Source: WHTK01 sp963711035 (GTDB lineage: Bacteria > Chloroflexota > Dehalococcoidia > DSTF01 > WHTK01). Taken from it: a stretch of 64,000 nt of DNA. The translations under genes and the position numbers were made by a program. Shown piece by piece: positions 54,096-63,164 of this stretch. The notes beneath the pieces are model-generated. The model saw only the letters and a list, made by a program, of their open reading frames with translations, was not told the DNA's origin and did not search any database. Numbering within the stretch: position 1 is the first letter of the stretch; the number at the start of each line of letters is the position of its first letter. Where the stretch lies: positions 682,001 through 746,000 of the forward strand of contig CAVQCN010000003.1 in the NCBI GenBank assembly GCA_963711035.1, written 5' to 3'.

Positions 54096-54616
54096 TATGC
54101 GCCCTCCGGTTTCGGCATTGTCTGGTGCGGCCTCGGGGGCAGGTTGAGGATCTGCTCCGGAAAGGCTTCGGCCAGGAAGTGAATGACGTCCAGGGTCCTC
54201 AAGACGGCGGTAGCACGGCCGTCCTCATCAACTATCGGAATATTTTCGATGCCTTCGTAGACCATGAGTTTGATGGCCCGGGCGATGGGCTCTCGTTCGG
54301 TCATCACCGCCGGCACCTCAGAGGCGAAGCCCATGACGTTGGCCCCGTAAGTGACGTTGCGCGCGACGATGCGAGTCATCACTTCGCGGTCACTCATGAT
54401 GCCGGCCGGTTTGTCGCCGTGCAGGACGAGGACGTAGCCCTGGCCTTCGCGTTGAACCGCCTCCAGCGCCTCGCCGACGGTTGCGTCTGTGCCGATCGAA
54501 ACGGGAGAGGAAAGGCCTAACGCACTGATTGGGTCTGTCTGGAAAGAGCCTCTAACTGTATTAGAGTTCCCGGCCAAAATTCCTCTTGCGTCCGCTCCAG
54601 GCAGGCGCGAGCCCAC
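54095..54616 (-). CDS. CBS-pair protein at the head of the kor operon
   Basis: A 173-residue protein of two CBS motifs (about residues 35-160: SIGTDATVGEALEAVQREGQ with YVLVLHGDKPAGIMSDREVM, and EVPAVMTEREPIARAIKLMV with NIPIVDEDGRATAVLRTLDV). It has no other domain. Its stop TAG overlaps the korA GTG, giving tight coupling. CBS pairs commonly bind AMP/ATP, so it may tune the ferredoxin-linked oxidoreductase. GTG 54616 is the assumed start; a TTG at about residue 15 is an alternative. Confidence 0.85.
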   Translation of the reverse strand: MGSRLPGADARGILAGNSNTVRGSFQTDPISALGLSSPVSIGTDATVGEALEAVQREGQGYVLVLHGDKPAGIMSDREVMTRIVARNVTYGANVMGFASEVPAVMTEREPIARAIKLMVYEGIENIPIVDEDGRATAVLRTLDVIHFLAEAFPEQILNLPPRPHQTMPKPEGA

Positions 54617-54800
54617 ACACGGCGTAATTCACTCTCGCCTTCGATTCTACACCAGATAACGAGTGTTCGGAAGGAAAACGCTGTGGAAAGGGCATAATGA
54701 TTACATTCACAAAGTGGTGTTTAGCTACAGGACAGCCGTTCTGTTAACACGTTCTTCAGATTCCTCGGCGGACCGACGCATGTTCTTAACCTGAGCTTCA

Positions 54801-54830
54801 TTGACCCGCTCTGTAACCGGAGTGTAGATT
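54801..54830 (+). promoter_or_regulatory. Promoter of the RAM-domain gene
   Basis: TTGACC (54801-54806), 18-base spacer, TAGATT (54825-54830), 20 bases before the gene start. The rest of 54617-54850 is a divergent intergenic space without a gene. Confidence 0.5.
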
Positions 54831-54850
54831 TCGGCCTGAAGGAGAGCCTG

Positions 54851-55090
54851 ATGCCTGTCAAAGCCTATGTCCTGGTGGTTACGGATCCCGGTGCCACGAA
54901 ACGAGTCTACGAAGCGCTGTCCAAGGTCAACGGCGTCGTCGAGATACACGAGGTGATGGGGCCGTACGACATCGTCATCGAGATCCAGGTGCCGAGCCTG
55001 GTCGAGGTGCCGCCAATCCTCAGCAGCCAGATCCGCACCATCGACGGTATCCAGAGCACGACGTCGCTCGTCTCCTTCCCGGAAGCCTGA
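54851..55090 (+). CDS. Stand-alone Lrp/AsnC ligand-binding (RAM) domain protein
   Basis: A 79-residue protein consisting only of the AsnC-type RAM domain: VKAYVLVVTDPGATKRVYEA, then VEIHEVMGPYDIVIEIQVPS and DGIQSTTSLVSF. The helix-turn-helix part of Lrp regulators is missing. Such solo domains bind small effectors such as amino acids or interact with other regulators; which one here is unknown. AAGGAGAG precedes the ATG. Confidence 0.88.
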   Translation: MPVKAYVLVVTDPGATKRVYEALSKVNGVVEIHEVMGPYDIVIEIQVPSLVEVPPILSSQIRTIDGIQSTTSLVSFPEA

Positions 55091-55126
55091 TTCACGCCCA
55101 TCCAGGGCAGTTGACATAATTATCCA

Positions 55127-55555
55127 TCACTCCATTCGCACTACGATCGACTCGAGCAGGTCCTCGGCGTCCTCACGCAGGCCCTGCTCCGGGTTCAGCA
55201 CAATGCAGTAGCGCAGCCGGTCCGCCGCCAGTCCGTACAGCTCCAGCGGGTCGCGGTACGGTTTCTGAGCCTGCTTCTCGAGGCGGTACGCAACGAACTC
55301 GTAGCACCAGCCCAGGCTGTAGTTGATGCCGGGATCGTCCGGTGCGAGCGTCAGAGCGCGCTCCAGCGCCTCCAGGCCGGCGGCGTAATCCAGCTTGCGC
55401 GTGATCAGCGTCGTGCCGAGGTAGCTCAGCGCCTCGACGTACTCGGGGTTCAGCTCCAGCGCACGTCGCGCCTCGGCCAACGCCGCGTCGATGCGGCCGG
55501 CACTGTGCAGCTCATGAGCGCGTGCCAGCGCCAGACGAGCCTCGTCGGTGGTCAT
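55127..55555 (-). CDS. Tetratricopeptide-repeat protein
   Basis: A 142-residue helical repeat protein with about three TPR units (ALARAHELHSAGRIDAALAE; ALSYLGTTLITRKLDYAAGL; LGWCYEFVAYRLEKQAQKPY is a longer variant). No signal peptide. It probably mediates a protein-protein contact. It is transcribed divergently from the S41 protease gene. The partner is unknown. Confidence 0.82.
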   Translation of the reverse strand: MTTDEARLALARAHELHSAGRIDAALAEARRALELNPEYVEALSYLGTTLITRKLDYAAGLEALERALTLAPDDPGINYSLGWCYEFVAYRLEKQAQKPYRDPLELYGLAADRLRYCIVLNPEQGLREDAEDLLESIVVRME

Positions 55556-55746
55556 GTGTCCACGATAAGCCAGGCGTCCATAGCGTCGAACCCTCTAGGG
55601 GTAACGGCCGGTCGCGTCGCTGACGGAACTTCGCACTATATATGTTATGTAGTAAGCCGGAAGTGGAATCTGCGCCAGGTTCGGATTCGCTGGGCGGCCC
55701 CATAGGGCCCATGCTAGACTTTTTCAGATGCCGAGGGGGTGCTGAC

Positions 55747-57243
55747 GTGGAGGAGCCGACGGTACAGAAGCCGGCCCGTAATTGGCTCAGATGGAGTCTC
55801 ATCGGTCTGGTGGTACTGGTGGTTATCGCCATACCAGTGGGCACCTTCTTCGCGGGCCGCCAGACGGCCAGCAGCGACTCCAGCGGCACGCCGGCGGCCG
55901 AGACATCAACCAGCCAGTACAACTACGACATCCTCAATCAGATCTGGAACATCCTCCATCGCGAGTACGCCAAGCAGGACAACCTCGACCAGCAGACGCT
56001 GTACGAAGCCGCCATCAACGGCGCTCTCAACGTCCTGAACGACTCCGGCACGTATTATGTCGACCCTGAGACCTTCAAAGTCAGCACTTCGACCACGCTG
56101 AGCGGCGGCTTCGACGGCATCGGCGCCACGATCTCGCAGCAAGGCACCGACATCGTTATCGTCAAGCCAATCGACAACACGCCCGCGGCTGAGGCCGGGC
56201 TCGTCAGCGGCGACGTCATCACCGCCGTCAACGGTGAGTCCATCCAGGGCTGGACGGTCGAGAAGGCGGTGCTCGCCATTCGCGGACCCAGCGGCAGCCA
56301 GGTCACGATCACCATTCGCCACTCGGACGGCGAGTCCCAGGACTACACGCTGACCCGCTCCCACGTCGAGGTCGACAGCGTCACGATGATTCCGCCCGGC
56401 GGCATCCTGCGTGACGAGAATGACGCTCAGGTCAACGATCTGGCGTACATCCACATCGACGAGTTCACGCCGCGCACAGCTCAGGAGATGGAAGACGCGC
56501 TGAACCAGGTGCAGGACAGCGGCGCCAAGGGCCTAATCATCGACGTCCGCAACAACCTCGGCGGCAGCCTGCAGGCCGTAATCAGCACCTGCGACCTGCT
56601 GCTGGACAGCGGCACTATCGTCACGCAGCGCGAGGCGAATGGCCAGGAGACGTCTTATGTCGCCAAGCCCGACGCCCTGGTGCCCGGCCTGCCTATCGTC
56701 CTGCTGCAGAACCAATACAGCGCCAGTGCCTCGGAGATCCTCTCTGCCGCCCTCAAGGAGAACGGCCGCGCCACGGTTGTCGGTCAGACCAGCTTCGGCA
56801 AAGGCACCGTCAACACGGCGCAGCAGTTGAGCGACGGCGGCGCCCTCTTCGTCACCATCGCCGAGTGGCTGACGCCGACCGGCGCCCTGATCGACAAGGT
56901 CGGTATCCGCCCCGACATCGAGGTCATACCGAGCGACGACGACCTCAGCGCCCGACGCGACGTTCAGCTCTTCAAGGCGATCGACGTCCTGCGCGGTCAA
57001 GCGCAGTCGCCCGCCCCATCGGGCACGACGTCCGCCACCGACTCGACGCCCACGCCCGTCACGTCGGCCGCGACCCCCAGCACCGAGCCCACCGTGACCC
57101 AAGGCAGTTCAGACGAGACGCCCACTCCTGAGCCTACGGCGACGCCGGGTTCGTCCTCCGTAGCTCCGGCCTCGAGCGCGCCTGGACTGATCGTCATGGT
57201 CCCGACAGCGCCGTCGCCCGAGACAACCGTCAGCGACACGTAG
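55747..57243 (+). CDS. S41 family carboxy-terminal processing protease
   Basis: A 498-residue membrane-anchored protease. After a short cytoplasmic start, WLRWSLIGLVVLVVIAIPVG is the anchor; a PDZ domain follows (GIGATISQQGTDIVIVKPID, AGLVSGDVITAVNGESIQGW), then the S41 domain with catalytic S327 in QYSASASEI and K352 in TSFGKGTVN, spaced 25 residues as in CtpA. The Thr/Pro-rich tail (about 100 residues) is long. GTG 55747 follows a G-rich Shine-Dalgarno sequence; a longer frame from 55642 lacks one. It is followed by smpB. Confidence 0.9.
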   Translation: MEEPTVQKPARNWLRWSLIGLVVLVVIAIPVGTFFAGRQTASSDSSGTPAAETSTSQYNYDILNQIWNILHREYAKQDNLDQQTLYEAAINGALNVLNDSGTYYVDPETFKVSTSTTLSGGFDGIGATISQQGTDIVIVKPIDNTPAAEAGLVSGDVITAVNGESIQGWTVEKAVLAIRGPSGSQVTITIRHSDGESQDYTLTRSHVEVDSVTMIPPGGILRDENDAQVNDLAYIHIDEFTPRTAQEMEDALNQVQDSGAKGLIIDVRNNLGGSLQAVISTCDLLLDSGTIVTQREANGQETSYVAKPDALVPGLPIVLLQNQYSASASEILSAALKENGRATVVGQTSFGKGTVNTAQQLSDGGALFVTIAEWLTPTGALIDKVGIRPDIEVIPSDDDLSARRDVQLFKAIDVLRGQAQSPAPSGTTSATDSTPTPVTSAATPSTEPTVTQGSSDETPTPEPTATPGSSSVAPASSAPGLIVMVPTAPSPETTVSDT

Positions 57244-57250
57244 AGACCAC

Positions 57251-57742
57251 TTGGCCCGCACGAGCTCTAAATCCAAAGAGAAGGAATCGCGGTTCAAGGA
57301 CGTGGCCGTCAATCGCCGTGCCCTGCACGACTACGACATCATCGAGCGCATCGAGGCCGGCATCGCTCTCACCGGCAGCGAGATCAAGTCGGTGCGCGCC
57401 GGTAAGGTCAGCCTGCAGGAAGCGTACGCCCGGCCGCAGAACGACGAGATCTGGCTCCTCGGCGCCCACATCGCACCGTACCAGGCCGCCTCGCACTTCG
57501 GCCACGACCCGACGCGGCCGCGCCGGCTGCTGCTGCACAAGTCGCAGATCCGCGAGCTAGCCGACGAGGCTGGCCAGCGCAGCCTGACGCTGATTCCGCT
57601 GCGTCTGTACTTGAAGGACGGCAAAGCCAAGGTGGAGCTCGCCCTGGCGCGCGGCCGCCGCCAGTACGACAAGCGCGCCGCCATCGCCGAGCGTGAGGCG
57701 CAGCGCGACATGGAGCGCGCTCTGCGCCACGCCGTTCGGTAG
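57251..57742 (+). CDS. smpB: SsrA-binding protein SmpB
   Basis: A 163-residue tmRNA-binding protein needed for trans-translation. The OB-fold core is intact: VNRRALHDYDIIERIEAGIA, LTGSEIKSVRAGKVSLQEAY, and FGHDPTRPRRLLLHKSQI. TTG start at 57251, seven bases after the S41 stop. The basic tail (RQYDKRAAIAEREAQRDMER) is typical. The tmRNA gene ssrA is often nearby but was not found in this window. Confidence 0.96.
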   Translation: MARTSSKSKEKESRFKDVAVNRRALHDYDIIERIEAGIALTGSEIKSVRAGKVSLQEAYARPQNDEIWLLGAHIAPYQAASHFGHDPTRPRRLLLHKSQIRELADEAGQRSLTLIPLRLYLKDGKAKVELALARGRRQYDKRAAIAEREAQRDMERALRHAVR

Positions 57743-57807
57743 TTTATGTAAAGTTATGTTCCCTACCGACGGTTGTTGCTCGCGAACGCACCTCGTACCC
57801 TGTAGCC

Positions 57808-59154
57808 ATGGATTTGCGCGGCGAGCAGGAGCTGCATCGCATCGGACGTACTGTACTGGAGGCCGTCGACGCCGACCAGGCGGACGTGCTGATCAACAGC
57901 GGTTCAACGTCCCTTACCCGCTTCGCCAACAACTACATCCACCAGAACGTCCAGGAGACCAGCGGCAACGTGCTGGTGCGCGCCGTCGTCGGCAAGAAGA
58001 TCGGCGTTGCCTCCACCGACGTCCTGACGGACGAGGCCCTGCGTGAGGTAGCTCAGCGCGCCGTGATGATCGCGAGCTTCCAGCAGGACAACGACGACTT
58101 CGTCTCCCTGCCGGCTCCGACGCCGATCCAGCCTGTTGAAGCCTTCATCAGCCGCACGGCAAGCTTCAGCCCCGAGGACCGCGCTCGCGTCGTCGGCCAG
58201 GTCTGCGAGGCCGCGCAGCGGAACCACTACGTCGCGGCCGGCGCCTTCCGCACGACGATCAGCGAGGCTGCCGTGCTCAGCACGCTGGGCGTGCGTACCT
58301 ACCATCGCGGCACGACGGCCGACATCAACACCGTGATCATGGGCGAGACCTCCAGCGGCCACGCCGAGGCCCTGACGCTGGACGCAGGCGAGATCGACGG
58401 CGCGGCGCTGGCGGCGGAGGCCATCGAGCGCTGCGCTCGCGGCGCCAACCCGCGGCCGATCGAGCCGGGTGCCTACGACGTCATCCTGCGCGAGTACGCC
58501 GTGATGGACATCCTCGACTACTTCGCCTACCTGGCCTTCGGCTGCCAGCCCTATCTCGAGAAGCGCAGTTTCATGTCCGGCAGGCTTGGCGAGCGCGTCA
58601 TGGCCGAGAACGTCTCGATCTGGGACGACGGCCTCTCGCCCACCGGCGTGCCGGAGTCCTTCGATGCCGAGGGCGTCGCCAAACAACGCATCGACTTCGT
58701 CACGAACGGCGTCGCCGGCGACGTGGCGTGGGACAGTTACTACGGCGGCGTCGGTGGCCACGCCTCGACCGGGCACGCGCTGCCCGCGGGCAACACGGCG
58801 GGCGCCATCCCGTCTAACCTCTTCCTGGCGCCGGGCGACGCCACCATCGAGGACATGATCGCGTCCACCGAGCGCGGTGTGCTGGTGAGCCGCTTCTGGT
58901 ACACGCGCGCCGTCCATCCCCTGACCGTCGTGATGACGGGTATGACCCGCGACGGAACCTTCATGATCGAGAACGGCAAGGTCACGGCACCCGTAAGCAA
59001 CCTGCGCTTCACGCAGAGCTACCTCGAAGCGATGAACAACGTCGAGATGATCGGCCGCGACACGCGCCTCTTGCTGATGGACATCGCCGGCTCCTGCCGC
59101 GTGCCGGCTCTGAAGATCAAGGGCTGGAACTTTACCGGCGCGACAGCAGGCTAA
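57808..59154 (+). CDS. TldE/PmbA-type metalloprotease subunit homologue
   Basis: A 448-residue protein of the TldD/PmbA family. The three family sub-domains are recognisable (TSLTRFANNYIHQNVQETSG; VSIWDDGLSPTGVPESFDAE; GVLVSRFWYTRAVHPLTVVM, GTFMIENGKVTAPVSNLRFT). The TldD zinc motif HExxxH is absent, so this corresponds to the TldE (PmbA) partner. It forms heterodimers that degrade unfolded peptides or mature peptide products. No TldD gene is in the window. Confidence 0.85.
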   Translation: MDLRGEQELHRIGRTVLEAVDADQADVLINSGSTSLTRFANNYIHQNVQETSGNVLVRAVVGKKIGVASTDVLTDEALREVAQRAVMIASFQQDNDDFVSLPAPTPIQPVEAFISRTASFSPEDRARVVGQVCEAAQRNHYVAAGAFRTTISEAAVLSTLGVRTYHRGTTADINTVIMGETSSGHAEALTLDAGEIDGAALAAEAIERCARGANPRPIEPGAYDVILREYAVMDILDYFAYLAFGCQPYLEKRSFMSGRLGERVMAENVSIWDDGLSPTGVPESFDAEGVAKQRIDFVTNGVAGDVAWDSYYGGVGGHASTGHALPAGNTAGAIPSNLFLAPGDATIEDMIASTERGVLVSRFWYTRAVHPLTVVMTGMTRDGTFMIENGKVTAPVSNLRFTQSYLEAMNNVEMIGRDTRLLLMDIAGSCRVPALKIKGWNFTGATAG

Positions 59155-59189
59155 CGACTGCGTGGACGCTTGGGCAAGGAGGAGAAGTC

Positions 59190-59567
59190 ATGACAGAACC
59201 GATTCGCATAGTCCCCGGCGGTGCGCTCGAGAGCGGGCCGCCGACGGCCGGTATGACCCGGAAGACGGCGGTCGCCGGTGATGACATGTGGATGGGCGAG
59301 GTACACACCGAGCCCGGAGCGATGTCCGGCTGGCATCACCACGGCGAACACACCACGTACGGGTACATCATCGAAGGTAAGGCTCGGGTTGAGTTCGGAC
59401 CGGGCGGCAGCCAGAGCTCGGAAGGCGCTGCGGGCGACTTCTTCCTGGTGCCCCCACATACAGTTCATCGCGAAGGCAACCCGGGAGCCGAGGAGCAGGT
59501 CATTGCCGTTGTCCGCATCGGCACCGGCCCATCGGTGATCAACGTGGACGGCCCAGACGCCGAGTAA
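59190..59567 (+). CDS. Cupin-domain protein
   Basis: A 125-residue single-domain cupin. The metal-binding motif 1 is WHHHGEHTTYGYIIEGKARV and motif 2 is GDFFLVPPHTVHREGNPG, with the usual His and Glu ligands. Such small cupins bind a metal and act as isomerases, dioxygenases or storage proteins. AAGGAGGAG precedes the ATG. The substrate is unknown. Confidence 0.9.
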   Translation: MTEPIRIVPGGALESGPPTAGMTRKTAVAGDDMWMGEVHTEPGAMSGWHHHGEHTTYGYIIEGKARVEFGPGGSQSSEGAAGDFFLVPPHTVHREGNPGAEEQVIAVVRIGTGPSVINVDGPDAE

Positions 59568-59618
59568 CGTCCGGCGCGGTTCTGTAATCGTGGGGCTTGG
59601 GGATGGGGAGGTGGAACT

Positions 59619-59921
59619 ATGGCTGTTGGACTCATCTTGTTGGCCATCGTCGTCGTTGCCCTGGTGGTCGGCACCATCGTGCGACGTCGCCAGGGTTACT
59701 CAGTCGGCGGCGACACGATCGTGCGTTGCCGTGACGGGCATCTCTTCACGACGCTCTGGGTTCCGGGAATGTCGTTCAAGTCAGTCCGTCTCGGCTGGAT
59801 GCGATTTCAGTACTGCCCGGTCGGCAGGCACTGGACGACCGTCAAGCTCGTGAAAGACGCGGACCTCACGGAGGAAGAGCGCGAGAGCGCAAGCCAGACT
59901 CACGACACGCGCATCCCGTAG
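59619..59921 (+). CDS. Small membrane-anchored protein of unknown function
   Basis: A 100-residue protein with an N-terminal helix (AVGLILLAIVVVALVVGTIV), then the pattern VRCRDGHLFTTLWVPGMSFK and FQYCPVGRHWTTVKLV. The C-R-D-G-H and C-P-V-G-R-H wording suggests a small metal-binding domain seen, to my knowledge, in actinobacterial proteins. GGGGAGGTGG precedes the ATG. Function unknown. Confidence 0.78.
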   Translation: MAVGLILLAIVVVALVVGTIVRRRQGYSVGGDTIVRCRDGHLFTTLWVPGMSFKSVRLGWMRFQYCPVGRHWTTVKLVKDADLTEEERESASQTHDTRIP

Positions 59922-59951
59922 CTTCGAGTCCACACAGAGAGCTGGGGGAAC

Positions 59952-61793
59952 CTATTCTCGCGCCAACATGGCCTGGCGCAGCTTGTCCTTGATCTCTTCC
60001 CGGTCGTTGGCAGTGGCCAGTTCCTTCGGCTTCAGGCCGGTCGCCTTGATCATCTGATTGGCCAGCTCGTACTGCTGGACCTGGTCGGGCGACATGTACT
60101 GCTGCCCGGCAGGGGGCAGGTTCTCGATGAACGTGAGTAGCTGGTCGACGCTCTTGTTTAGCTCGGACAGCTTCTCCCAGCTTGTCTTGGTCATGTCGAT
60201 GTGCAGCGCCTTGCCGATCGCCCTGGCAGCTTTGCTCCCGGCTCCCTTTCTCAAGGCCCCCGCGTTGCGGATTTTCTGCTTGCCGGTGCGTATCACTTTG
60301 GCGATCGGCTTGATTGCCGCTGCGCCGAGCTTGAGCACGCCGGAGCCCGCCGCCATGCCGGCGCTCGCGGCCAGCGCGACCGGCGTGGCACCACCGGTTG
60401 CGAGCTGCACGATTGACCCAACCATCGAGACCACGTCGGCAATGGCCGTGGTCACGGCGGAGGCAACCGTCAGCCAGCCCCGTTTGAACCGCTTGACATT
60501 GATGCCGCCCAGATACTTCGTGAGATTTCCCTGACCGGCTGCTGCGGCGCTTCCCGCGGCGGCTTCCATTTGCAGCTGGTAGCGCTTGGCCCGAGCCATC
60601 TTCATCGCTTGCATGACGGTCTTGATCGCCTGGTTTAGAACGTCGAGGCTCTGGCTGACGATGTTGATGACGCTGCCGATCACCGGCACTTGCTTCGCGA
60701 ACTCGGTGCCTTTGTTCCCAGCGAAGTCCAGGAAATTCTTCGCCATCGAGAGCCCGGACTTGGTGGCAGCCAGGAAGCCCTTACCCATTGACAGGAAGTT
60801 GGTGAGAATCCCGGCAATCGCATCCTTGCCCCTCGCTCCCCCCACCGCCTTGACGACGCCAACGATTAGCTTAGCCGCGCTGATAACACCGCCGAAAACG
60901 GACCCCAGCGCGCCGAGAATGTCACCGATCCCCGCTGAGAAGGTGGACGCCGCCTTCGCGGCAGCATTCGAAGGATTCGCCTTGGCGACTGAATTTGCCA
61001 CCAATTTCACTGTGTCCGCCGCGGCCTTTCCACCACCAGCAGTCGTCTTGCCCGCCTGGTCGAGGAGTTCCAGGATGATCTCGGTACGCTTGACTCCCTT
61101 GGCCCCCTGGAGCTTCCCGCGCAGCTCGATGATCGCAGCGAAGCCGCTTGCCACAGAAGCAACGTCGCCCGCCGGGCTCATCGCCGAAGAGGCGAACTTG
61201 AGGTTGCCGCGCGTCTCGGCAGTGCCAACCTCGGCCAAGTAGCGCGGGCCGGAGGCTGGACTATTGGATACCTTCTTCTCCGCGCCGCCGAAGCCGCCCG
61301 CAGCGGAGGCCGGAGTCTTGATCGTGTCTGCTACCAGCGAAGTCCACTCTTTGACGTCGCTGGCTTTGCTTGCGGGCTTGGGCGCTTTCTGTTGACCTGC
61401 CGGGAGAGCACCATACTGCCACTTCAGCTCGCCGACATCCTCGACTGCACTGCCCGTCTTCTTCCCGGAAGCGCGCTGAATCGCGGCGCCGACAGCCTTT
61501 GTTTCAGACGCATGATCGTTTCGCTTGGGAGTCAAGAGGATATCGGGGGCTCTACCGCGTGGCTCTAGCAGGCGCTGCGTCGTGCGGTTTCCCAGCGTAC
61601 GCTGCATGGCCAGCGCCTCGGCGCTTCGCCAGACACCGCCGCCGCGGCCGCTGAGAAGGGAAACGCTCCCGCGCTCGAGTGTCAGGAATGAGCCCTGCCT
61701 ATGCGGCCCGCTCTCGGGGCTACGGACGGGGTGCGCTTCTTCGCGTTCGAGAGGCTTGGAACCTCGTTTCCTGCGCCCGCGAACACCAGCCAT
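59952..61793 (-). CDS. Large orphan protein with injection-system-cargo-type N-terminal motif
   Basis: A 613-residue protein with no recognised enzyme domain. Near the N-terminus (about residues 60-75) is SAEALAMQRTLGNRTTQRLL, a form of the LQRxxGNxxxxRLL motif common at the head of proteins tied to extracellular contractile injection systems. The rest is rich in Ala, Gly and Lys, with amphipathic or hydrophobic helices (DILGALGSVFGGVISAAKLI, WLTVASAVTTAIADVVSMVG, GATPVALAASAGMAAGSGVL), like pore-forming toxins or tape-measure proteins. ATG 61793 is chosen; the longer frame to 61949 is unlike the rest. No tail, sheath or baseplate gene is nearby. Confidence 0.72.
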   Translation of the reverse strand: MAGVRGRRKRGSKPLEREEAHPVRSPESGPHRQGSFLTLERGSVSLLSGRGGGVWRSAEALAMQRTLGNRTTQRLLEPRGRAPDILLTPKRNDHASETKAVGAAIQRASGKKTGSAVEDVGELKWQYGALPAGQQKAPKPASKASDVKEWTSLVADTIKTPASAAGGFGGAEKKVSNSPASGPRYLAEVGTAETRGNLKFASSAMSPAGDVASVASGFAAIIELRGKLQGAKGVKRTEIILELLDQAGKTTAGGGKAAADTVKLVANSVAKANPSNAAAKAASTFSAGIGDILGALGSVFGGVISAAKLIVGVVKAVGGARGKDAIAGILTNFLSMGKGFLAATKSGLSMAKNFLDFAGNKGTEFAKQVPVIGSVINIVSQSLDVLNQAIKTVMQAMKMARAKRYQLQMEAAAGSAAAAGQGNLTKYLGGINVKRFKRGWLTVASAVTTAIADVVSMVGSIVQLATGGATPVALAASAGMAAGSGVLKLGAAAIKPIAKVIRTGKQKIRNAGALRKGAGSKAARAIGKALHIDMTKTSWEKLSELNKSVDQLLTFIENLPPAGQQYMSPDQVQQYELANQMIKATGLKPKELATANDREEIKDKLRQAMLARE

Positions 61794-62016
61794 GAGACCA
61801 CCCCGGCGCACGGCCCACCACGCTTCGATCGGGTGAAATGTCTGCGAATTCGCACATGCGCCGTTCGCGTGGAAGCCAAAGCCATCGAAAAAATAGCAGT
61901 AGACTTCGCCGTCGACAACGGTCGTGGATTTCACCAGTCGACGGCTCACGTGACAAACGCTCGACGGCTCAGTCTTACCAGGTGAGCGGTCCTGCGCGCT
62001 GCGTTAGACTCTCAGC

Positions 62017-62646
62017 ATGACTCGTTACCTCGCGACACTGCCCTTCCTCGTCGTCATCGCGATGGCGGTCGGCTGCTCCGGCAACGGCAGCGGCTCGACG
62101 CCTACAGCCGCGGCCACCGCCACGAGCGCTGCAACTGCATCGCCCACCGCGGTAGCGCCGACCGCGACCACCGTGGCCCCAACAGCGACGCCCGGCGCCT
62201 TCAACGGCGACACGGTGCCCGTGACGGTCACGCCCGTGCCTAACCCGGCCGCCAACGCCGCTCTGCTCACCGACGTCCGCGTCGGCGCGCACGTCGAAGA
62301 CGGCGGCTACGACCGCATCGTCTTCGAGTTCGACTCGCAGATGCCGGCCGCTACCGTGCAGTACGTCAACGGAGCGGTTGGCTGCGGCTCGGGCGCGCCG
62401 GTATCGCTGCCGGGCAGCGCCGTCCTCGAGGTCAAGTTCGCGGCAACGAACGCGCATGATGAGAATGGCAACGTCACGATCGCCAGCACCGACGTCACCG
62501 GGCCGGGCAATTCCATCCTCGAATCGAAGCAGACCTGCGACTTCGAGGCGGACGTAACCTGGGATATCGGCGTCACCAGTCAGAAGCCGTTCCGCGTGCA
62601 GGTCTTGCAGGGACCGCCGCGAGTCGTGGTGGATGTTCAACACTAG
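62017..62646 (+). CDS. AMIN-like lipoprotein
   Basis: A 209-residue lipoprotein: MTRYLATLPFLVVIAMAVGC gives the lipobox VGC (Cys20), then a Thr/Ala/Pro linker (about 50 residues) and an AMIN-like beta domain (TDVRVGAHVEDGGYDRIVFE, QPPR-like LQGPPRVVVDVQ at the end). AMIN domains bind cell-wall or pilin components. A role in the envelope is likely; the partner is unknown. It ends 12 bases before the DUF2203 gene. Confidence 0.85.
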   Translation: MTRYLATLPFLVVIAMAVGCSGNGSGSTPTAAATATSAATASPTAVAPTATTVAPTATPGAFNGDTVPVTVTPVPNPAANAALLTDVRVGAHVEDGGYDRIVFEFDSQMPAATVQYVNGAVGCGSGAPVSLPGSAVLEVKFAATNAHDENGNVTIASTDVTGPGNSILESKQTCDFEADVTWDIGVTSQKPFRVQVLQGPPRVVVDVQH

Positions 62647-62658
62647 TTCGGCGGAATC

Positions 62659-63051
62659 ATGGCAGGACGACTATTCAAATTGGAGGAAGCGCTGGAGCTG
62701 CTGCCGGTCGTCTCTCGCATGCTGGTCGAGGCGCAGAGCCAGAAGCGAGAACTGGATCAGCGCAGCGCCCTCCTCGATCGCTTGCTCGGCCTCACGGGCG
62801 GCAACGGCCACCTCAAGCAGGACGTCAGTGAGGCGCGAGCTCGCGTCGAGGAAACAGCGAAGGAGATGCAGCGCCTGCTCGATGAGTTCGAGGAGCTTGG
62901 CGTCGAGATCAAGGGCATCGAACAGGGCCTGCTCGACTTCCCGCACGAGCGCGACGGGCGCATCGTCTACCTCTGCTGGCGCCTGGGCGAGGAAACGATC
63001 TCGTTCTGGCACGAGCTGCACACCGGATTCGCCGGGCGCCAGCCGCTCTGA
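62659..63051 (+). CDS. DUF2203 family protein
   Basis: A 130-residue protein of mostly long helices, fitting DUF2203: RLFKLEEALELLPVVSRMLV, an acidic coiled-coil (about residues 30-90) and GRIVYLCWRLGEETISFWHE at the end, which is the conserved family tail. Function unknown. It probably shares a transcript with the AMIN-like lipoprotein. Confidence 0.9.
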   Translation: MAGRLFKLEEALELLPVVSRMLVEAQSQKRELDQRSALLDRLLGLTGGNGHLKQDVSEARARVEETAKEMQRLLDEFEELGVEIKGIEQGLLDFPHERDGRIVYLCWRLGEETISFWHELHTGFAGRQPL

Positions 63052-63164
63052 CCACAAAGACGTCTAACGCTCAAAGGCTCCGACTATATAGACCTCGTAA
63101 CAAGCTGTAGGATGGGACGTCCGGGGAATTGATTCCCGGTTTGCGAGCTGCGGATACTCGACTG

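Noticed and set aside
61794..61949. Upstream extension of the orphan effector-like protein
   Set aside because: The extra 52 residues differ in composition, and ATG 61793 has a G-rich Shine-Dalgarno sequence.
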